A DNA stretch of 64,000 nt from Phlegmacium glaucopus (lineage: Eukaryota > Basidiomycota > Agaricomycetes > Agaricales > Cortinariaceae). Of this stretch, positions 1 through 11,055 are shown piece by piece (the stretch's first letter is position 1; every line of letters begins with the position of its first letter). Where the stretch lies: NCBI GenBank assembly GCA_015039465.1, contig MU130157.1:321186-385185 (forward strand). The letters run 5' to 3'. The notes beneath the pieces were generated by a model that ran no database searches, was not told the DNA's origin, and saw nothing but the letters and a program-made list of their open reading frames with translations. Position numbers and translations under genes: made by a program.

Positions 1-1
1 G

Positions 2-615
2 GGGGTCTAAATCTCAGCCCCCCAACAATTGGATGTATTATTGGATCATATGGCGCTGCCAGTGCCATATTCCAAGCAATCTACTTTGCGCGTATCGTGC
101 GCCGATGGGGAGAACGAAGGGTTTTCATTGTGGCAATGTCCACTTTCTTGCCAGTATTTTTACTGTTGCCCATAATCAATTTCGTTGCCCGGAGATGGGG
201 TCAGCTGTCATTCGGTGTCTGCCTTTTAGTAGGCTGTTTACTTGCTATGATAGCATTAATGGATATGGCGTATGGTACGTGAAACATGGATCATCCATCA
301 TAACCTTATACCCTACCTTATTATTATCTCCATGCAGGGACGATCTTTATGTTTATCACCGCTTCTGCGCCTAATAAACGTTCTCTTGGAGCGACGAATG
401 GATTATCCCAGATGACCGTGTCAATTGCCAGAGCTATAGGTCCAGCATTATCGACTTCACTCTTTTCGTTCTCCGTGCAGAACAATATTCTTGGAGGTTT
501 CGGCGTTTACGTTTTCTTCGCCACCCTCTCAGTCCTTGCGCTGCTGCTCGCAACCCGCCTGCCTCTCAAAGTATGGGATCAATATGAACCAGAACACGAT
601 ACGACAAGTTCTTGA
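2..615 (+). pseudogene. MFS transporter, A type, 5'-truncated by window edge
   Basis: This is the C-terminal part of a major facilitator superfamily transporter. Exons are 2-274 and 338-615, with a GTACGT...CAG intron at 275-337. The visible protein covers about transmembrane segments 8-12 and includes RIVRRWGERRVF, a loop typical of the cytoplasmic 8-9 region, and a C-terminal stretch with SLGATNGLSQ, as in ZIFL/DHA1-like fungal transporters. Its N-terminal half lies outside the window, so it may be an intact gene there. The frame here is open. It corresponds to 11626-12240 in the second copy of the block, with only a few substitutions. Confidence 0.8.
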
Positions 616-1481
616 GGATCGCAAAAACAAAAGGCAAGAGAATCAAGTTGTCACACCCTACGACGAAGCAAGACACTAACTATCATGATGAATACTTACG
701 ATGGACTCTATGCGGACATTGGTTCATTAAAGCACCGGATAAGACCCTGTATAAAGCGTGATCGTAATAACGTCAAGCTTTTATTCAGTGTTTTAATGAC
801 ATCACCAACCTGACATCATCTTCACTCCATGTAACCCACCATATTTTTAAATCAACCAAGCTCAGTATCAATTCTAAATGACGATGGAATAAGTCCACTG
901 TTGCGTTTTTACTCAGCAACTGATTACGGTCATGTGACTCGACGGTGTCACCTCCAACTTTAAGCTTGCTTCAGAGTTCACCTTGAACTTCCCGAGATGA
1001 ACAGCATCATCTTTTAGCATTATGGCTGATTCAACTCCAACGTTGGAGTTTCTTTGGAACTCGACCAAAACTTATATATCTTGACCACACCCGCGCGAGG
1101 AACGTTGACAACACGTCTACATTTTGTCATCTCACACTGTCTGGCTTTGCGCGATTTTCTAGACCTCTCGTGATATGCTCCTGAGGCTAATGTATGGTCA
1201 GCATGGCACCCCTAGCTCCTACTTCAATCACTCAGAAGACAGCGTATGAACCTTCTATAACGATTAGTCCGACATCGAAACAACGATTATCCCTCAAAAT
1301 TCTTTCGTCCAATGACTTGCCACGTCATTTCAAATAATACCATTCCCCAACTTTCACACCGAGTTATGGTTATAGCGGCTTGATGAACCGTCCCATGAAA
1401 CTATTTAAACTCTCGTTTCTCTTGGTTCCCCAAGCCCCAACGAGCCTCCACACCATTCCCCCCCAAAAAATATTTCTGCAG
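616..1481. other. Intergenic spacer, duplicated
   Basis: Spacer between the A-type and D-type MFS genes. It is shared with 12241-13112. It has no long open frame and no recognisable gene. The last 100 bp are the probable promoter and leader of the D-type gene, but no clear TATA box or operator stands out. Confidence 0.6.
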
Positions 1482-2061
1482 ATGGACGGGTCTATAGCCA
1501 CTGAATGTCATCACAACAAACAAACCCCACTTATACATTCCCACCAAGGAAATGTGAAAAGAACACCACTGCCCAAGCTGCAAATTGGGATTCTCTTATT
1601 TCTACAAATCAATGAGCCACTATGCAGTATGTCTATATATCCGTATATTAATGAGGTATGCTTTCGGTCGTTCGTTCGTTTCACCCCTTGTATAATGAAA
1701 TCCATTATCCATTCAGCTCGTTAGCAAGCTCGATATTATTGGAGGAGACACGCGGAAAATAGGTTATTACGCTGGTCTAATTGTTGAGTATCCATGATTT
1801 ATACTCGCGGGCTCACCGTTGAGGCTGTTTGGCCCTCTGTCCTTACAGGAATCCCTGTTCTTTGCTACGGAGGCTCTCACAGTAGTATTTCACTGGAGTC
1901 GAACATCAGATCGTATCGGCAGAAAACCTGTTCTATTGATTGGGTTGACAGGGACATTTCTGTCGATGCAGTTGTTTGGACTTTCTCGGACATTTTGGAC
2001 ACTAGTCATTAGGTGTGCTTGCTACCCCACGGACCACTTCATTTCAATTTATTTACTGTCA
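1482..2061 (+). pseudogene. MFS transporter, D type, 3'-truncated copy
   Basis: These are the first three exons of the D-type transporter (1482-1655, 1717-1782, 1849-2012), compared with the intact gene at 13113. The start MDGSIA, the first membrane segment (PLPKLQIGILLFLQ), the loop DIIGGDTRKIGYYAG and MFS motif A (SDRIGRKPVLLIG) are all present and in frame. Exon 3 has a 3-bp insertion (one extra Val). The gene ends at the breakpoint at about 2061 inside intron 3, so at least nine membrane segments are missing. It cannot make a transporter. Confidence 0.85.
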
Positions 2062-2088
2062 TAACCACCACTACTTTCGCTTTCCTGT

Positions 2089-3561
2089 CTATTTTCTCGG
2101 TTCACTCACACTCCCCACCGGTGGAATCACCCCTGGGCCCGTAACACTACACGCCAAATTTTCAGTGGTATTCCCTGCTGGCTTCAACTTCGGCATCGTA
2201 GGAAATGTCGGTATTTTCTTCGCCAGCGCGTGCGTATCCAAGAAATCCATCATATCATTTGCATTTGCATCCCGCCACGTTAATGCTGGCAAATTCCACT
2301 TACGCTGCAAGAACGCCAACACAGATGTATGGTCGTGCAAAACATGCGACACATACCCTCCCGCTTTGGAATACGGTGACACCATCATCGCCGGAACTCG
2401 GAATCCGTACCGATGGTAGCCCTCGAATATGAATTCGCCCGGAGGTACCACAGGTTCTATATTATCTGGTGCCAGAGCGACAGGTGGTGCAACGTGATCA
2501 TAATATCCGCCGTGCTCATCGTAGACGAAGATGAGTGCCGTTTTATTCCATAGCGGGGATTCACCAATGGCATTGATGACCGAGGCGAGAACGCCTTCGC
2601 CTACGGCGATGTTCTGTGGTGATTCTTGGCTCTGCGTTTCGCCGTTTTGCTCGAAGAAGGAAAATTGTGGTAGAGTCCCGGATGCGGCTGCGGCGAAGAA
2701 GTCGTCGACGGTGGCATGGTTGCGGGAGACGGTTTCATTGTCGCTGATGGTAAAAAGTTCTGGGGTGGAGCCGAATGGGAATGCGCCTGGGGTGAGGTAG
2801 TCGGTCCAGCTGATGTTGAAGCTGTCGAAGGTGTTAAAGATTGTGCCTGCGGGAGGGACCAGGCCAGTTATATTTTGGTTTGTGTTGACAATCCCCATGC
2901 TTGTACCAGCGATTCTGACAAACGTCAATCAGTCAAAATCTTAATAGGGCAGAGGAAGGACAACATACAAATACATGCGATTCGGCCAAGTCTGCCCCAA
3001 AACCGAGGAAAACCACCTATCACTAATAGGGAAGTGCTTCGCCAAATCCCATGTAAACGGCAAATGCCTCTGCGTGAAATACCCCATCGACTGGGGCGAA
3101 ATAATATCTCGTACAAAGCCGTCCATACTCCCATTGTTATAAGCCACATGCGACACCTGCCACTCCTGCGAAATATGCCCACTTTGACATGTATTCGGCA
3201 TTTCAAACGCGTGCTGCACGCTCCCGTTTGTATACGGGTTCGACGCTGTGACAGTGCCATTGTGAGAGATGTGAAGGCCATCCCCGCGCCCGAGGAGGCC
3301 AAAAATGTTGTCGAACGAGTGGTTTTCGAGCATCACCAACACGATGTGCTCAATTTCGGGCATGGTGTCGGTGCCAGCGGGGAGGTGCGGGTTTGGTAAG
3401 GAACCGGGACCGCGGAGGGTGGAGGGTGCACGGCCCAGGGCAGCGAGGGCGGCAGAGGCAGTCTCGTCGTCAAAGGGGCGTGCAGTAGATGGCGGGGTAA
3501 GAGTTGTGTGGATGGTGGGGAGGAAGAGCAGGAGGGAAGAGAGAAGGGTGAGGATCGTCAT
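2089..3561 (-). CDS. Secreted phosphoesterase (phospholipase C / acid phosphatase family)
   Basis: Two exons (2969-3561 and 2089-2914) joined across a 54-bp GT-AG intron give 472 aa. The start at 3561 is chosen because it begins a hydrophobic signal peptide (MTILTLLSSLLLFLP) and has A at -3. An in-frame ATG at 3609 would add 16 residues. The family is Pfam phosphoesterase PF04185 (bacterial PLC and AcpA-like acid phosphatases). Visible motifs are IVLVMLENHSFDNIFG near residue 75, which carries the metal-binding and nucleophile region, VYDEHGGYYDHVAPP, and RVPAMMVSPYS. NxT/S sites support secretion. The expected role is release of phosphate from phospholipids or phosphomonoesters outside the cell. 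The stop lies only about 30 bp from the MFS duplication breakpoint. Confidence 0.88.
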
Positions 3562-4012
3562 TGTGATGGATTGAGGTGGGGATGCGGACGAGCTGAAGAG
3601 AAAGGTCAATTAGTCCTAACAGCATTCATATTACTGTTTTTCACCTCAGTAAACTTTCTTTTAGAAATAACTAGCATGCGGTGAAAACCTAAAGGTTCTC
3701 AGTCAAGTTTCTTTTTCTAGTACTCAGGTTCACAACGTATGCTTCCGGAATCCGTGCATATGGCCATGTTATCACTAAAATAACTTTCTGCGAACGTTTT
3801 ACCTCTCTTAATCTAATCTCACGGAGGCAACATCGACGTCCAGGATAAGAGCCGGAGGGGCACAGGAAAAAGAGCGTGGCACGTGCGTGACATGCGTGGC
3901 ATACGTACCAAGTGCGTGCGTGCGTGCCACGGATGCGGGCCCATGAAGTTGAATGCATAGAGACAACGAATGTGTTTACCTATATGGTTTGGGCTGTATA
4001 GACAAACTGGCA
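3562..4012. other. Upstream region of phosphoesterase gene
   Basis: No gene is recognised. It holds the 5' flank of the phosphoesterase gene and, from about 3860, a stretch of alternating purine-pyrimidine GTGCGTG-type motifs. Similar motifs recur in opposite orientation at 8980-9105. Confidence 0.45.
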
Positions 4013-4126
4013 TCACCTGCACGCATATAACACTCACCTGCACGCACCTAACACTCATCTGCAAGCACATGCATGCGCCTAACACTCACCTGCACGTACA
4101 TTCACGCACCTAACACTCACCTGTTG
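4013..4126. repeat. Minisatellite, about four imperfect units
   Basis: Imperfect tandem units of 21-31 bp built on CACCTGCACGCACCTAACACT. The longer units carry an extra CATGCATG or CATTCACG insert. It lies just left of the DNA transposon. Units run together with no spacer, so this is not a CRISPR array. Confidence 0.7.
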
Positions 4127-4559
4127 TATTTACGTCGATAACACTACCGAGTGTTCTCGTGATACTACATATACCACCCGGTACATTGTGTGATTATTTT
4201 TATATTTATTCATTCTAACAGATTCTAGCTTCATAAGCTCTTATTCTTTTATTAGCTATTCACCCCTATCGTCGTTTCTGTGTAACCCTCCATACCTCAG
4301 TGTTTATCACCACTGAGGTGTAAGTCCTTGTAAGTCCCTACTTTACTTTTGACATTTGTTACATTTCTTTACTCATTTATAGTAGTGGGGATGAACAATC
4401 CTTGATAAGTGTGACACCGGTCACATCAATGTGACACGATGTGACACCGCCCATTTTGTGAGACATTGAGTTTCTACTTGCTACAACAGTGAACTGTTAA
4501 ATATTCTACTGTATATACCTCAATAATATCATTTTCCATCGCCCTATAAGAGCCATTTT

Positions 4560-5421
4560 TTTAATTGTGCAATATTTGTCCTTCGAGTTCGAGTCCTTAT
4601 GCGTTAAAACGTCTGCCGTTCCTCGAGGTCTCTAGTAGGTCTCGTCTAAGTCTTCTATGAACCCGAACGAAAAGTCGGAATTAACGAGACGGGAAACGAT
4701 TTAAGAGTCAATCACAAGGAGATAAACCTCCGTACGATTCTCTAAACCCCTACCCGGACTAACCAAATTTTCAACAATCTATCTAGATAGTCGAATATTT
4801 CTTAAATATGAATTATCAATACGTGATAAAGATTAATTTGTTTTATTTTTTGGACTTTATACCTCGAAAATAACAAAATAAATCAATCGATAAGAATTTT
4901 CTCAAATAAATTGAGTATGGACCAACAAAATCGTCAAAGAATCGTTTTTGATCCATCTTTACCCCTTTATATCCCACAATACTCGAGACATCACCTCCAC
5001 ATCCACATTCTTACACGTACGTCGTCGACGTACCTGAGGTACCCGAGCAAAACCGTACTCTAGTCACCGACACGGACGGTTTATACCCACGATTTGTCAC
5101 GAGTCCGACATTGAAACGTTGTTCTCGTGAAACCCTGATCAGAACGTCTGGTTTTAACGAAATTTAAAAGGGTCGTTCTCCCGATATTCTCATATTAAAA
5201 ATAAAAAACAGTATATTCATGTATTTGACGTACAAAATGTGTGGATAGAACACTATCCCCCGTATAAAATTTTTAGGCGAGAATATCGAGCTAAATATAA
5301 TTTTAAGATTCGTCTTTCGTAGGTTTTTACTTCGGTTATGTACCTCAGGAAGTATTCTATACCGGGTTTGTGAAACCTCCGAGTATAAACCGACCACAAA
5401 CGTACACTGACGTGTAAAAGT
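4560..5421. other. Apparent string-reversed (not reverse-complemented) block
   Basis: This block has very many CpG and very few GpC dinucleotides, the opposite of the flanking transposon. When the letters are read right to left without complementing, the pattern normalises and a 58-codon open frame appears from the ATG read at 4734-4732, running to about 4561 (it begins MPPNRGTLTENLAKGRA). Neither real strand has an open frame here. Reversing the block in place would put this frame next to the gap and in the same direction as the transposon gene. The left boundary is uncertain by about 30 bp; the right one is the gap edge. Confidence 0.75.
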
Positions 5422-6376
5422 NNNNNNNNNNNNNNNNNNNNNNNNNNNNNNNNNNNNNNNNNNNNNNNNNNNNNNNNNNNNNNNNNNNNNNNNNNNNNNN
5501 NNNNNNNNNNNNNNNNNNNNNNNNNNNNNNNNNNNNNNNNNNNNNNNNNNNNNNNNNNNNNNNNNNNNNNNNNNNNNNNNNNNNNNNNNNNNNNNNNNNN
5601 NNNNNNNNNNNNNNNNNNNNNNNNNNNNNNNNNNNNNNNNNNNNNNNNNNNNNNNNNNNNNNNNNNNNNNNNNNNNNNNNNNNNNNNNNNNNNNNNNNNN
5701 NNNNNNNNNNNNNNNNNNNNNNNNNNNNNNNNNNNNNNNNNNNNNNNNNNNNNNNNNNNNNNNNNNNNNNNNNNNNNNNNNNNNNNNNNNNNNNNNNNNN
5801 NNNNNNNNNNNNNNNNNNNNNNNNNNNNNNNNNNNNNNNNNNNNNNNNNNNNNNNNNNNNNNNNNNNNNNNNNNNNNNNNNNNNNNNNNNNNNNNNNNNN
5901 NNNNNNNNNNNNNNNNNNNNNNNNNNNNNNNNNNNNNNNNNNNNNNNNNNNNNNNNNNNNNNNNNNNNNNNNNNNNNNNNNNNNNNNNNNNNNNNNNNNN
6001 NNNNNNNNNNNNNNNNNNNNNNNNNNNNNNNNNNNNNNNNNNNNNNNNNNNNNNNNNNNNNNNNNNNNNNNNNNNNNNNNNNNNNNNNNNNNNNNNNNNN
6101 NNNNNNNNNNNNNNNNNNNNNNNNNNNNNNNNNNNNNNNNNNNNNNNNNNNNNNNNNNNNNNNNNNNNNNNNNNNNNNNNNNNNNNNNNNNNNNNNNNNN
6201 NNNNNNNNNNNNNNNNNNNNNNNNNNNNNNNNNNNNNNNNNNNNNNNNNNNNNNNNNNNNNNNNNNNNNNNNNNNNNNNNNNNNNNNNNNNNNNNNNNNN
6301 NNNNNNNNNNNNNNNNNNNNNNNNNNNNNNNNNNNNNNNNNNNNNNNNNNNNNNNNNNNNNNNNNNNNNNNNNNNN
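5422..6376. other. Assembly gap (955 N)
   Basis: A run of undetermined bases inside the DNA transposon. The 5' part of the transposon gene must lie partly in it. Confidence 1.
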
Positions 6377-8120
6377 AGAAGAATTAAAAGCATGGGCAGG
6401 TGATCAGTCTCTTGGAGAGGAAGCAATGTTGGAGATGTCCTTGCAGGATATTGATGCAATGTTCAAGAGGGCAGAGGCAGAAATGATCAAAAGTGTAGGT
6501 AGCCAGCGGAAGTGGGATGCACTGTCTGATGGTGCAAAGGCAGAGAGACAAGCACTGATGCTGGAGAAGACAGTTGCAGAATTGGGGAAAGAGGCATTTG
6601 AAAAGCTATCAGATGAAGAGAAGCGCCATCTCCGCCTCTTTATATGGGCTGGATGTGGCTGCCATAAGGACCTTAATACTGTCCGAGGTGGGTATCTTGC
6701 AATTATGGGCTGGTGGAAGGAAAATGGATTGGAAGGCCCTGTTCTTCTTGCCAACCGTGACAACAATCCAGTTGTTCAAGAACGAATTGCAGCAATTGAG
6801 CAAGGTGACATACCAACATCAGCACAAGAGCGAGCTTTTAATCAGTCAACACGTGGTGCAATCAAGATGGCTGAAATTGCAGGTGCAATTTTCAATCACA
6901 AGGATGATAAGAAGGGACACCATGACATCTTCCGTTATTGGTGGTGGGAACATGTTGGTACACCATTCACATTTCCTGACACTTCCAATAATTGTTTCCA
7001 ATCCTACTGTGATGCAGCAGGTGCTCTTATTCTTTATTCCCAACAGTTCATTGACTTTCTCCATAACCTCCGCATCAATAAAACAAACTCCCAACTCAAC
7101 CACATGGAACAGAATCTTATGAATGCCCTTCAATGTGATTCTACAAAAACCAAGCTTGCTGTCCTTGCAATCTATGCAGAGGCTATCTCATATCCATATA
7201 TGAAGGCAATTTGTACATCTCATGACACAGATCAGAATATGCTTGATCTTGGCCCTCTTCATCATCATGTTTATGAACATATGCAGAAGATTATCAGTAA
7301 TCCAGATATTCTTCTTGGCAATGATGTATCATGCTCATCTGCAACACTGGATGGATAAGAGTGGCAAAATCCTGCTGTTGTCAAGAAGATTCATGAACTT
7401 TCACCTACCCTTCCACATCTTTGAGATCTACTTCTTGTATTTTTTAAAGGTGCTGCTGAAACCTGGGAACGCTTCACCTCTGAGTTTGCCCCTGGTGGTC
7501 TTATTGATGAGGCTACAACTGAGGAGAAAGAGCTTGCATGGATGCCTGCCACCAATGATGTGAATGAAGGTGCTCTTGGATCATTTAGGCATCTTATGCG
7601 GTACCAACCTCAGCTCACATTGCTCAATCACAATGCATTAGCAATGTTTTTCCGCAACAACACTCAAGCATTTATGGCTGCAAAATTCACTGAGGCAGTG
7701 GACTACCAACATCTGCACAAACTTGGAAGGGAGAAAGGAGATGAGAAACAAAGACGAAAGGAAATTCTTGAACACCGTGATAGGCGTCAGGCAGAGAAGA
7801 CAGCACGAAAGGAGAAGCGTGAACAAAAGGCAAAGGAGACAGCAGATCGGATTGCAGCAACAGGCATCATTCTAGACAAAGTGAAGGCTTTAGCACTCAA
7901 GGGTACACTTCTAAAGGATCAGTTGAAAGTATTCAAGAATGCTGGAGCTCCAAATTTGATGACTCCCAAGCTGCCAACCAAGGTTGCTGACATCCGGAAG
8001 GCATTATCTGATGCAATTGATTTGTATGAAGATGGTAAATGGCTACTTGAATCAGATAAAGAGGAAGATAGTGATGATTCAGAGGAGGAGGATGAGAGTG
8101 GTTGGGAAGATGACAACTGA
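6377..8120 (+). pseudogene. Transposon-encoded protein, two in-frame stops
   Basis: A single frame (phase of 6378) reads from the gap edge to TGA at 8118-8120, interrupted only by TAA at 7356-7358 and TGA near 7422. The protein has the features of a large family I remember as common in Agaricomycete genomes: WAGCGCHKDLNTVRGG, VLLANRDN, STRGAIKMAEIAGAIFNHKDDKKG, FPDTSNN, an AISYPYMK stretch, and a C-terminal WMPATNDVNEGALGSFR followed by a Lys/Glu-rich coiled coil and an acidic tail. I cannot name a domain. A transposase role is inferred from its position inside an element with target duplications. The stops fit CAA to TAA and CGA to TGA changes, with the reading frame kept downstream. Confidence 0.7.
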
Positions 8121-8400
8121 GAGACATTGCATTTATCACTTATATTTGAGAGCATGTATATTATATTGAACTTGCATCATTCTGGTTCATTTTTAGCAGT
8201 TATTTCTGAGTTTATATACTAAGTACAACAGTAATATGATGTATCAAGGCTAAAGGAAGACTATTATACAAAAAAAACCAAGGGAAATGATCAAGAGCTT
8301 GAGCAGTTGTGTTGTCTCAATGTTTGTGACGCAAATGGCCGTGTCACGCTATGTCACGCGTCCGTGACGTCACTGAGGATTGTTCATCCCCAATAGTAGT

Positions 8401-9106
8401 ACCACCGTATTTCATTCTAGTTCCCGGTTTTCCCTGCAACTGCTGCATCACCTACCACTATGTGCACTTACCTATCACATATGTTCACGCAGGATTTCAT
8501 CCGCACACACTTGGCATGCACAGCTTCAGGCTGCTAGGAGGCTCATCCCCGGTGCAATTACTACCTTAGTTCTTGGTATGGTAAGTAATGTAATTGTTGA
8601 AGTCATCTGATCATCGCACCGGCATACTCACAAAGGTCAAGAATGCAGAAAAAATTTCGTGGACTTTTACTTTACTCACGATGGCCCTACCCCCACAAGA
8701 ATATGGTTTTCGTGCGTTCGAAACTTGCATAATTAAGGCTGAAATACAGGTTTTCCTATCAGGATTTTTCAAGTACATTTATTGGTATTTTGTCCCAGAT
8801 ATCTTTCCATGTCGTCGCAGAAAAACCTCGTCCCAAATCAAGAAGGAAGCAGAAGAAGGTTAACGAAACCAAAATCATGATTCATAGACATATGCGAGTG
8901 TATGAAATTTGTATTCAGAGTATTATTAGTACCTAGTATCTACACTCTAATTGAACTATACTAACCAATGATCACTCATTGCTCGCATAACGCACGCACG
9001 AAAAGAATTTGCACGCACTACATGTCTCATGCGTGCAGTGCGCTGCGTGGCACGTACTTACACGCACCTATACGCATGAGCACGCTCATGCCACGCTCTT
9101 TTCTAC
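8401..9106. other. Intergenic, no gene recognised
   Basis: Sequence between the right end of the DNA transposon and the next MFS remnant. It contains GTGCGTG-like motifs at 8980-9105 that mirror those at 3880-3960. No coding signal is convincing. Confidence 0.45.
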
Positions 9107-11055
9107 TTGCCCGATATTATTGGAGGAGACACGCGGAAAGTAGGTTATTACGCTGGTCTAATTGTTGATTTATATCCACGGGCTCACCGTTGAGGCTATT
9201 TTACGAGTTCCATTTATGGAATTTGTTCTTTTACCAACTGGCGTTTTTTCGGGGGCCGTCACGGTGCCCTAGCCGGCAAACGCCGACTACTTGCGTTCGG
9301 GGTCTTGGCACGCAGTAGTCACGGCCCACGTATTCTTGCAAGAATCTTCTCCAGAGATGTGAATGGTACGTCAATCACCCTCAGCCTCGACGTTAATTCA
9401 TTCTGCCATGTACAGGCGAACGCTAGATGCACCGAGAAAAGGAAAGCAATTATATCAACGTGCTGAAATTTTTACAGTTGCGCCCAGCCTTCAAACCACG
9501 TAGCATGTCAGGCATACAAACGCGCTTCGATGGTTCTCAGGCGTCGCATATTCAATTGGCTGACAGAGTATATCTCACTCTGAGTACCTATATATTTCAT
9601 GGTGTCAATTGTAAAGCGATGTTCTGAAATCGTACTCATAGCCACAATTCCTACCCTGGCACAGATATTTCTTACACATCTACGAAAAGGCGCTTCGAAC
9701 TGAGTTCGGGTACAAAGGGGCCACTCTGTAAGTCCCCTTTGTGCTAATGATATGGATTGTTAAATCTACGATTCAGATATTCTCAGTGCGGTTATCCTTC
9801 TCAGGACAAGGATGACTATCACCGGTTCAATATTGCATACGTAGGAGAATACAAGAAGAAGAATACGACAAAAGATCTCAATGATGTACGTCCCCGTCTT
9901 GTTCTCAAATTAAGTTTATCAACTTATTGATCTTCGTCGTCAGACTCATAGGTGCTGTTTGGATTTTTGCTAACAAGTATTATATTTTACAGATGTTCTG
10001 TGATTGGACCGTTTCATTACTACTAGCCCAACAATAAGTTATGGACAGCCAAGAAAAAAGAAGAAAAAAAGAACTCGTATATGCCGCATGTCACGACGGC
10101 CCTCACAGACAAGTGGCCTTCTGTCCTTACAGGAATCCCTGTTCTTTGCTACGGAGGCTCTCACAGTATTTCAATGGAGTCGAACATCAGATCGTATCGG
10201 CAGAAAACCTGTTCTATTGATTGGGTTTGGCTGGGACATTTTTGTCGATGCAATTGTTTGGACTTTCTCGAACTAATAGTCATTAGGTGTGCCTGCTACT
10301 AGTAGTCTAGTACCTCACGAACCACTTCATTCTAATTTATTTACTGATGGTCATTTCCAGTCGTTGTCTCTGTGGACTTCTGAACGGAAACATTGGTCTT
10401 AATTTCCCTCGTTTGCATTTATTCCCCACACTCATTTTTTGTTTTGTTTTTTGGATAGGTGTTATGAAAAGTTGTATGGGCGAACTCACGGATCCGACAA
10501 ATCGAGCAGAAGCATTTGCATTGATGCCTGTTATCTGGGCATATTTGGAGCATCTATAGGATAAGTATAAGGAATTTCTCTCCAAAGTAAAATCATGTTT
10601 TTTTTTTGTCGAACTTTTTTTTGCTTCAATCAGGCCTTTACTAGGTGGTTCTGCCTTACCCAGTGATCATTTTCCGACCATTTTTACTGGGAGATTTTGG
10701 AAACGATACCCGTACTACCTTCCGTGCCTTGCAGCGGGAATATTTTTCTGCTCTTAACATTGGTTATCGTGGCAGTGTTCTTCCAAGAGGTCGGCTTTTT
10801 GCGTTTACGTGTTTAGGCTTTTATGTGTTTCGCTAATATTGGCTCCTTGTCTGTTTGTTGCAGTCATTGGCCAAGCCGACGTCTCCAGCTCCGATTTATA
10901 CGTCAGATATAGAATGTGATGTAGAAGGGGCCCTCCCAACACACGAGCAAGAATTCTCATTCTGCGATCTCCTCACATTCCCGGTCATGATATCTATCGC
11001 TAACTATTTGATACTTGCCTTCTTAAGCATTTCAGTTAGCACCTTGCTTCTCCTT
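9107..11055 (+). pseudogene. MFS transporter, D type, disrupted copy
   Basis: Exons 2 to 7 of the D-type transporter can be followed by comparison with 13113-15006: exon 2 at 9107-9170, exon 3 at 10127-10277, then RCLCGLLNGNIG near 10360, MGELTDPTNRAEAF near 10480, the next exon near 10636-10775 and the start of exon 7 at 10863. Exon 1 is absent. Intron 2 is enlarged by about 900 bp of foreign sequence. Exon 3 has a 1-bp insertion and an 8-bp deletion, exon 5 gains 2 bp and loses its GT donor, and exon 6 has indels. It cannot be translated. At about 11055 it runs into an A-type gene. Confidence 0.85.
9421..9715 (+). pseudogene. Tyrosinase-domain gene fragment
   Basis: This segment within the enlarged MFS intron resembles the central copper-binding domain of fungal tyrosinases (type-3 copper, melanin pathway). 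Visible parts are RTLDAP in one frame, EKESNYINVLKFLQ and TRFDGSQASHIQLADRV in a second, and, after a likely intron, FLPWHRYFLHIYEKALRTEFGYKGA, which carries the conserved CuA-site HxxxxxxxH pattern. At least one frameshift separates the first two parts, and the usual His after the D-x-(I/V) motif reads Tyr. The following 9770-9890 open stretch may be another exon fragment, not identified. It is a dead fragment, probably moved here by duplication. Confidence 0.6.

Larger units (their letters stand above)
1..2061 (+). repeat. Segmental duplication, copy 1
   Basis: This block matches 11626-13681 almost base for base (constant offset 11625 through the first 600 bp), including introns and the intergenic spacer. 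It holds the 3' part of an A-type MFS gene, the spacer and the first three exons of a D-type MFS gene. The match stops near 2061, inside what would be intron 3 of the D gene, and the 3' end of an unrelated phosphoesterase gene follows at once. Small indels in the spacer (for example near 1105 versus 12715) show that the copies have begun to diverge. Confidence 0.9.
4386..8392 (+). mobile_element. DNA transposon with inverted termini and 8-bp target duplication
   Basis: The left end (GGGGATGAACAATCC from 4387) is repeated inverted at 8377-8391. Similarity continues inward for about 100 bp with GTGACAC-rich subterminal motifs (4405-4480 versus 8310-8375). ATAGTAGT flanks both sides (4379-4386 and 8393-8400), so the element inserted with a 7- or 8-bp target duplication. 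It carries one large gene on the plus strand, seen from 6377 to 8120 and broken by two stops. A 955-bp assembly gap and an apparently mis-oriented block lie in its 5' half. The superfamily is not settled: 8-bp duplications occur in hAT and in KDZ-type elements. Confidence 0.8.

Noticed and set aside
4013..4126. Possible CRISPR-like array
   Set aside because: Units are joined without unique spacers and vary in length. It is a minisatellite in a fungal genome.
5164..6459. Long minus-strand open frame across the gap
   Set aside because: Most of it is undetermined bases, and the left part lies in the apparently reversed block.
6377..8120. Naming the transposon as KDZ or hAT
   Set aside because: The 8-bp duplication fits either, but I see no CxC cluster, no KDZ core and no hATC motif in the visible protein.
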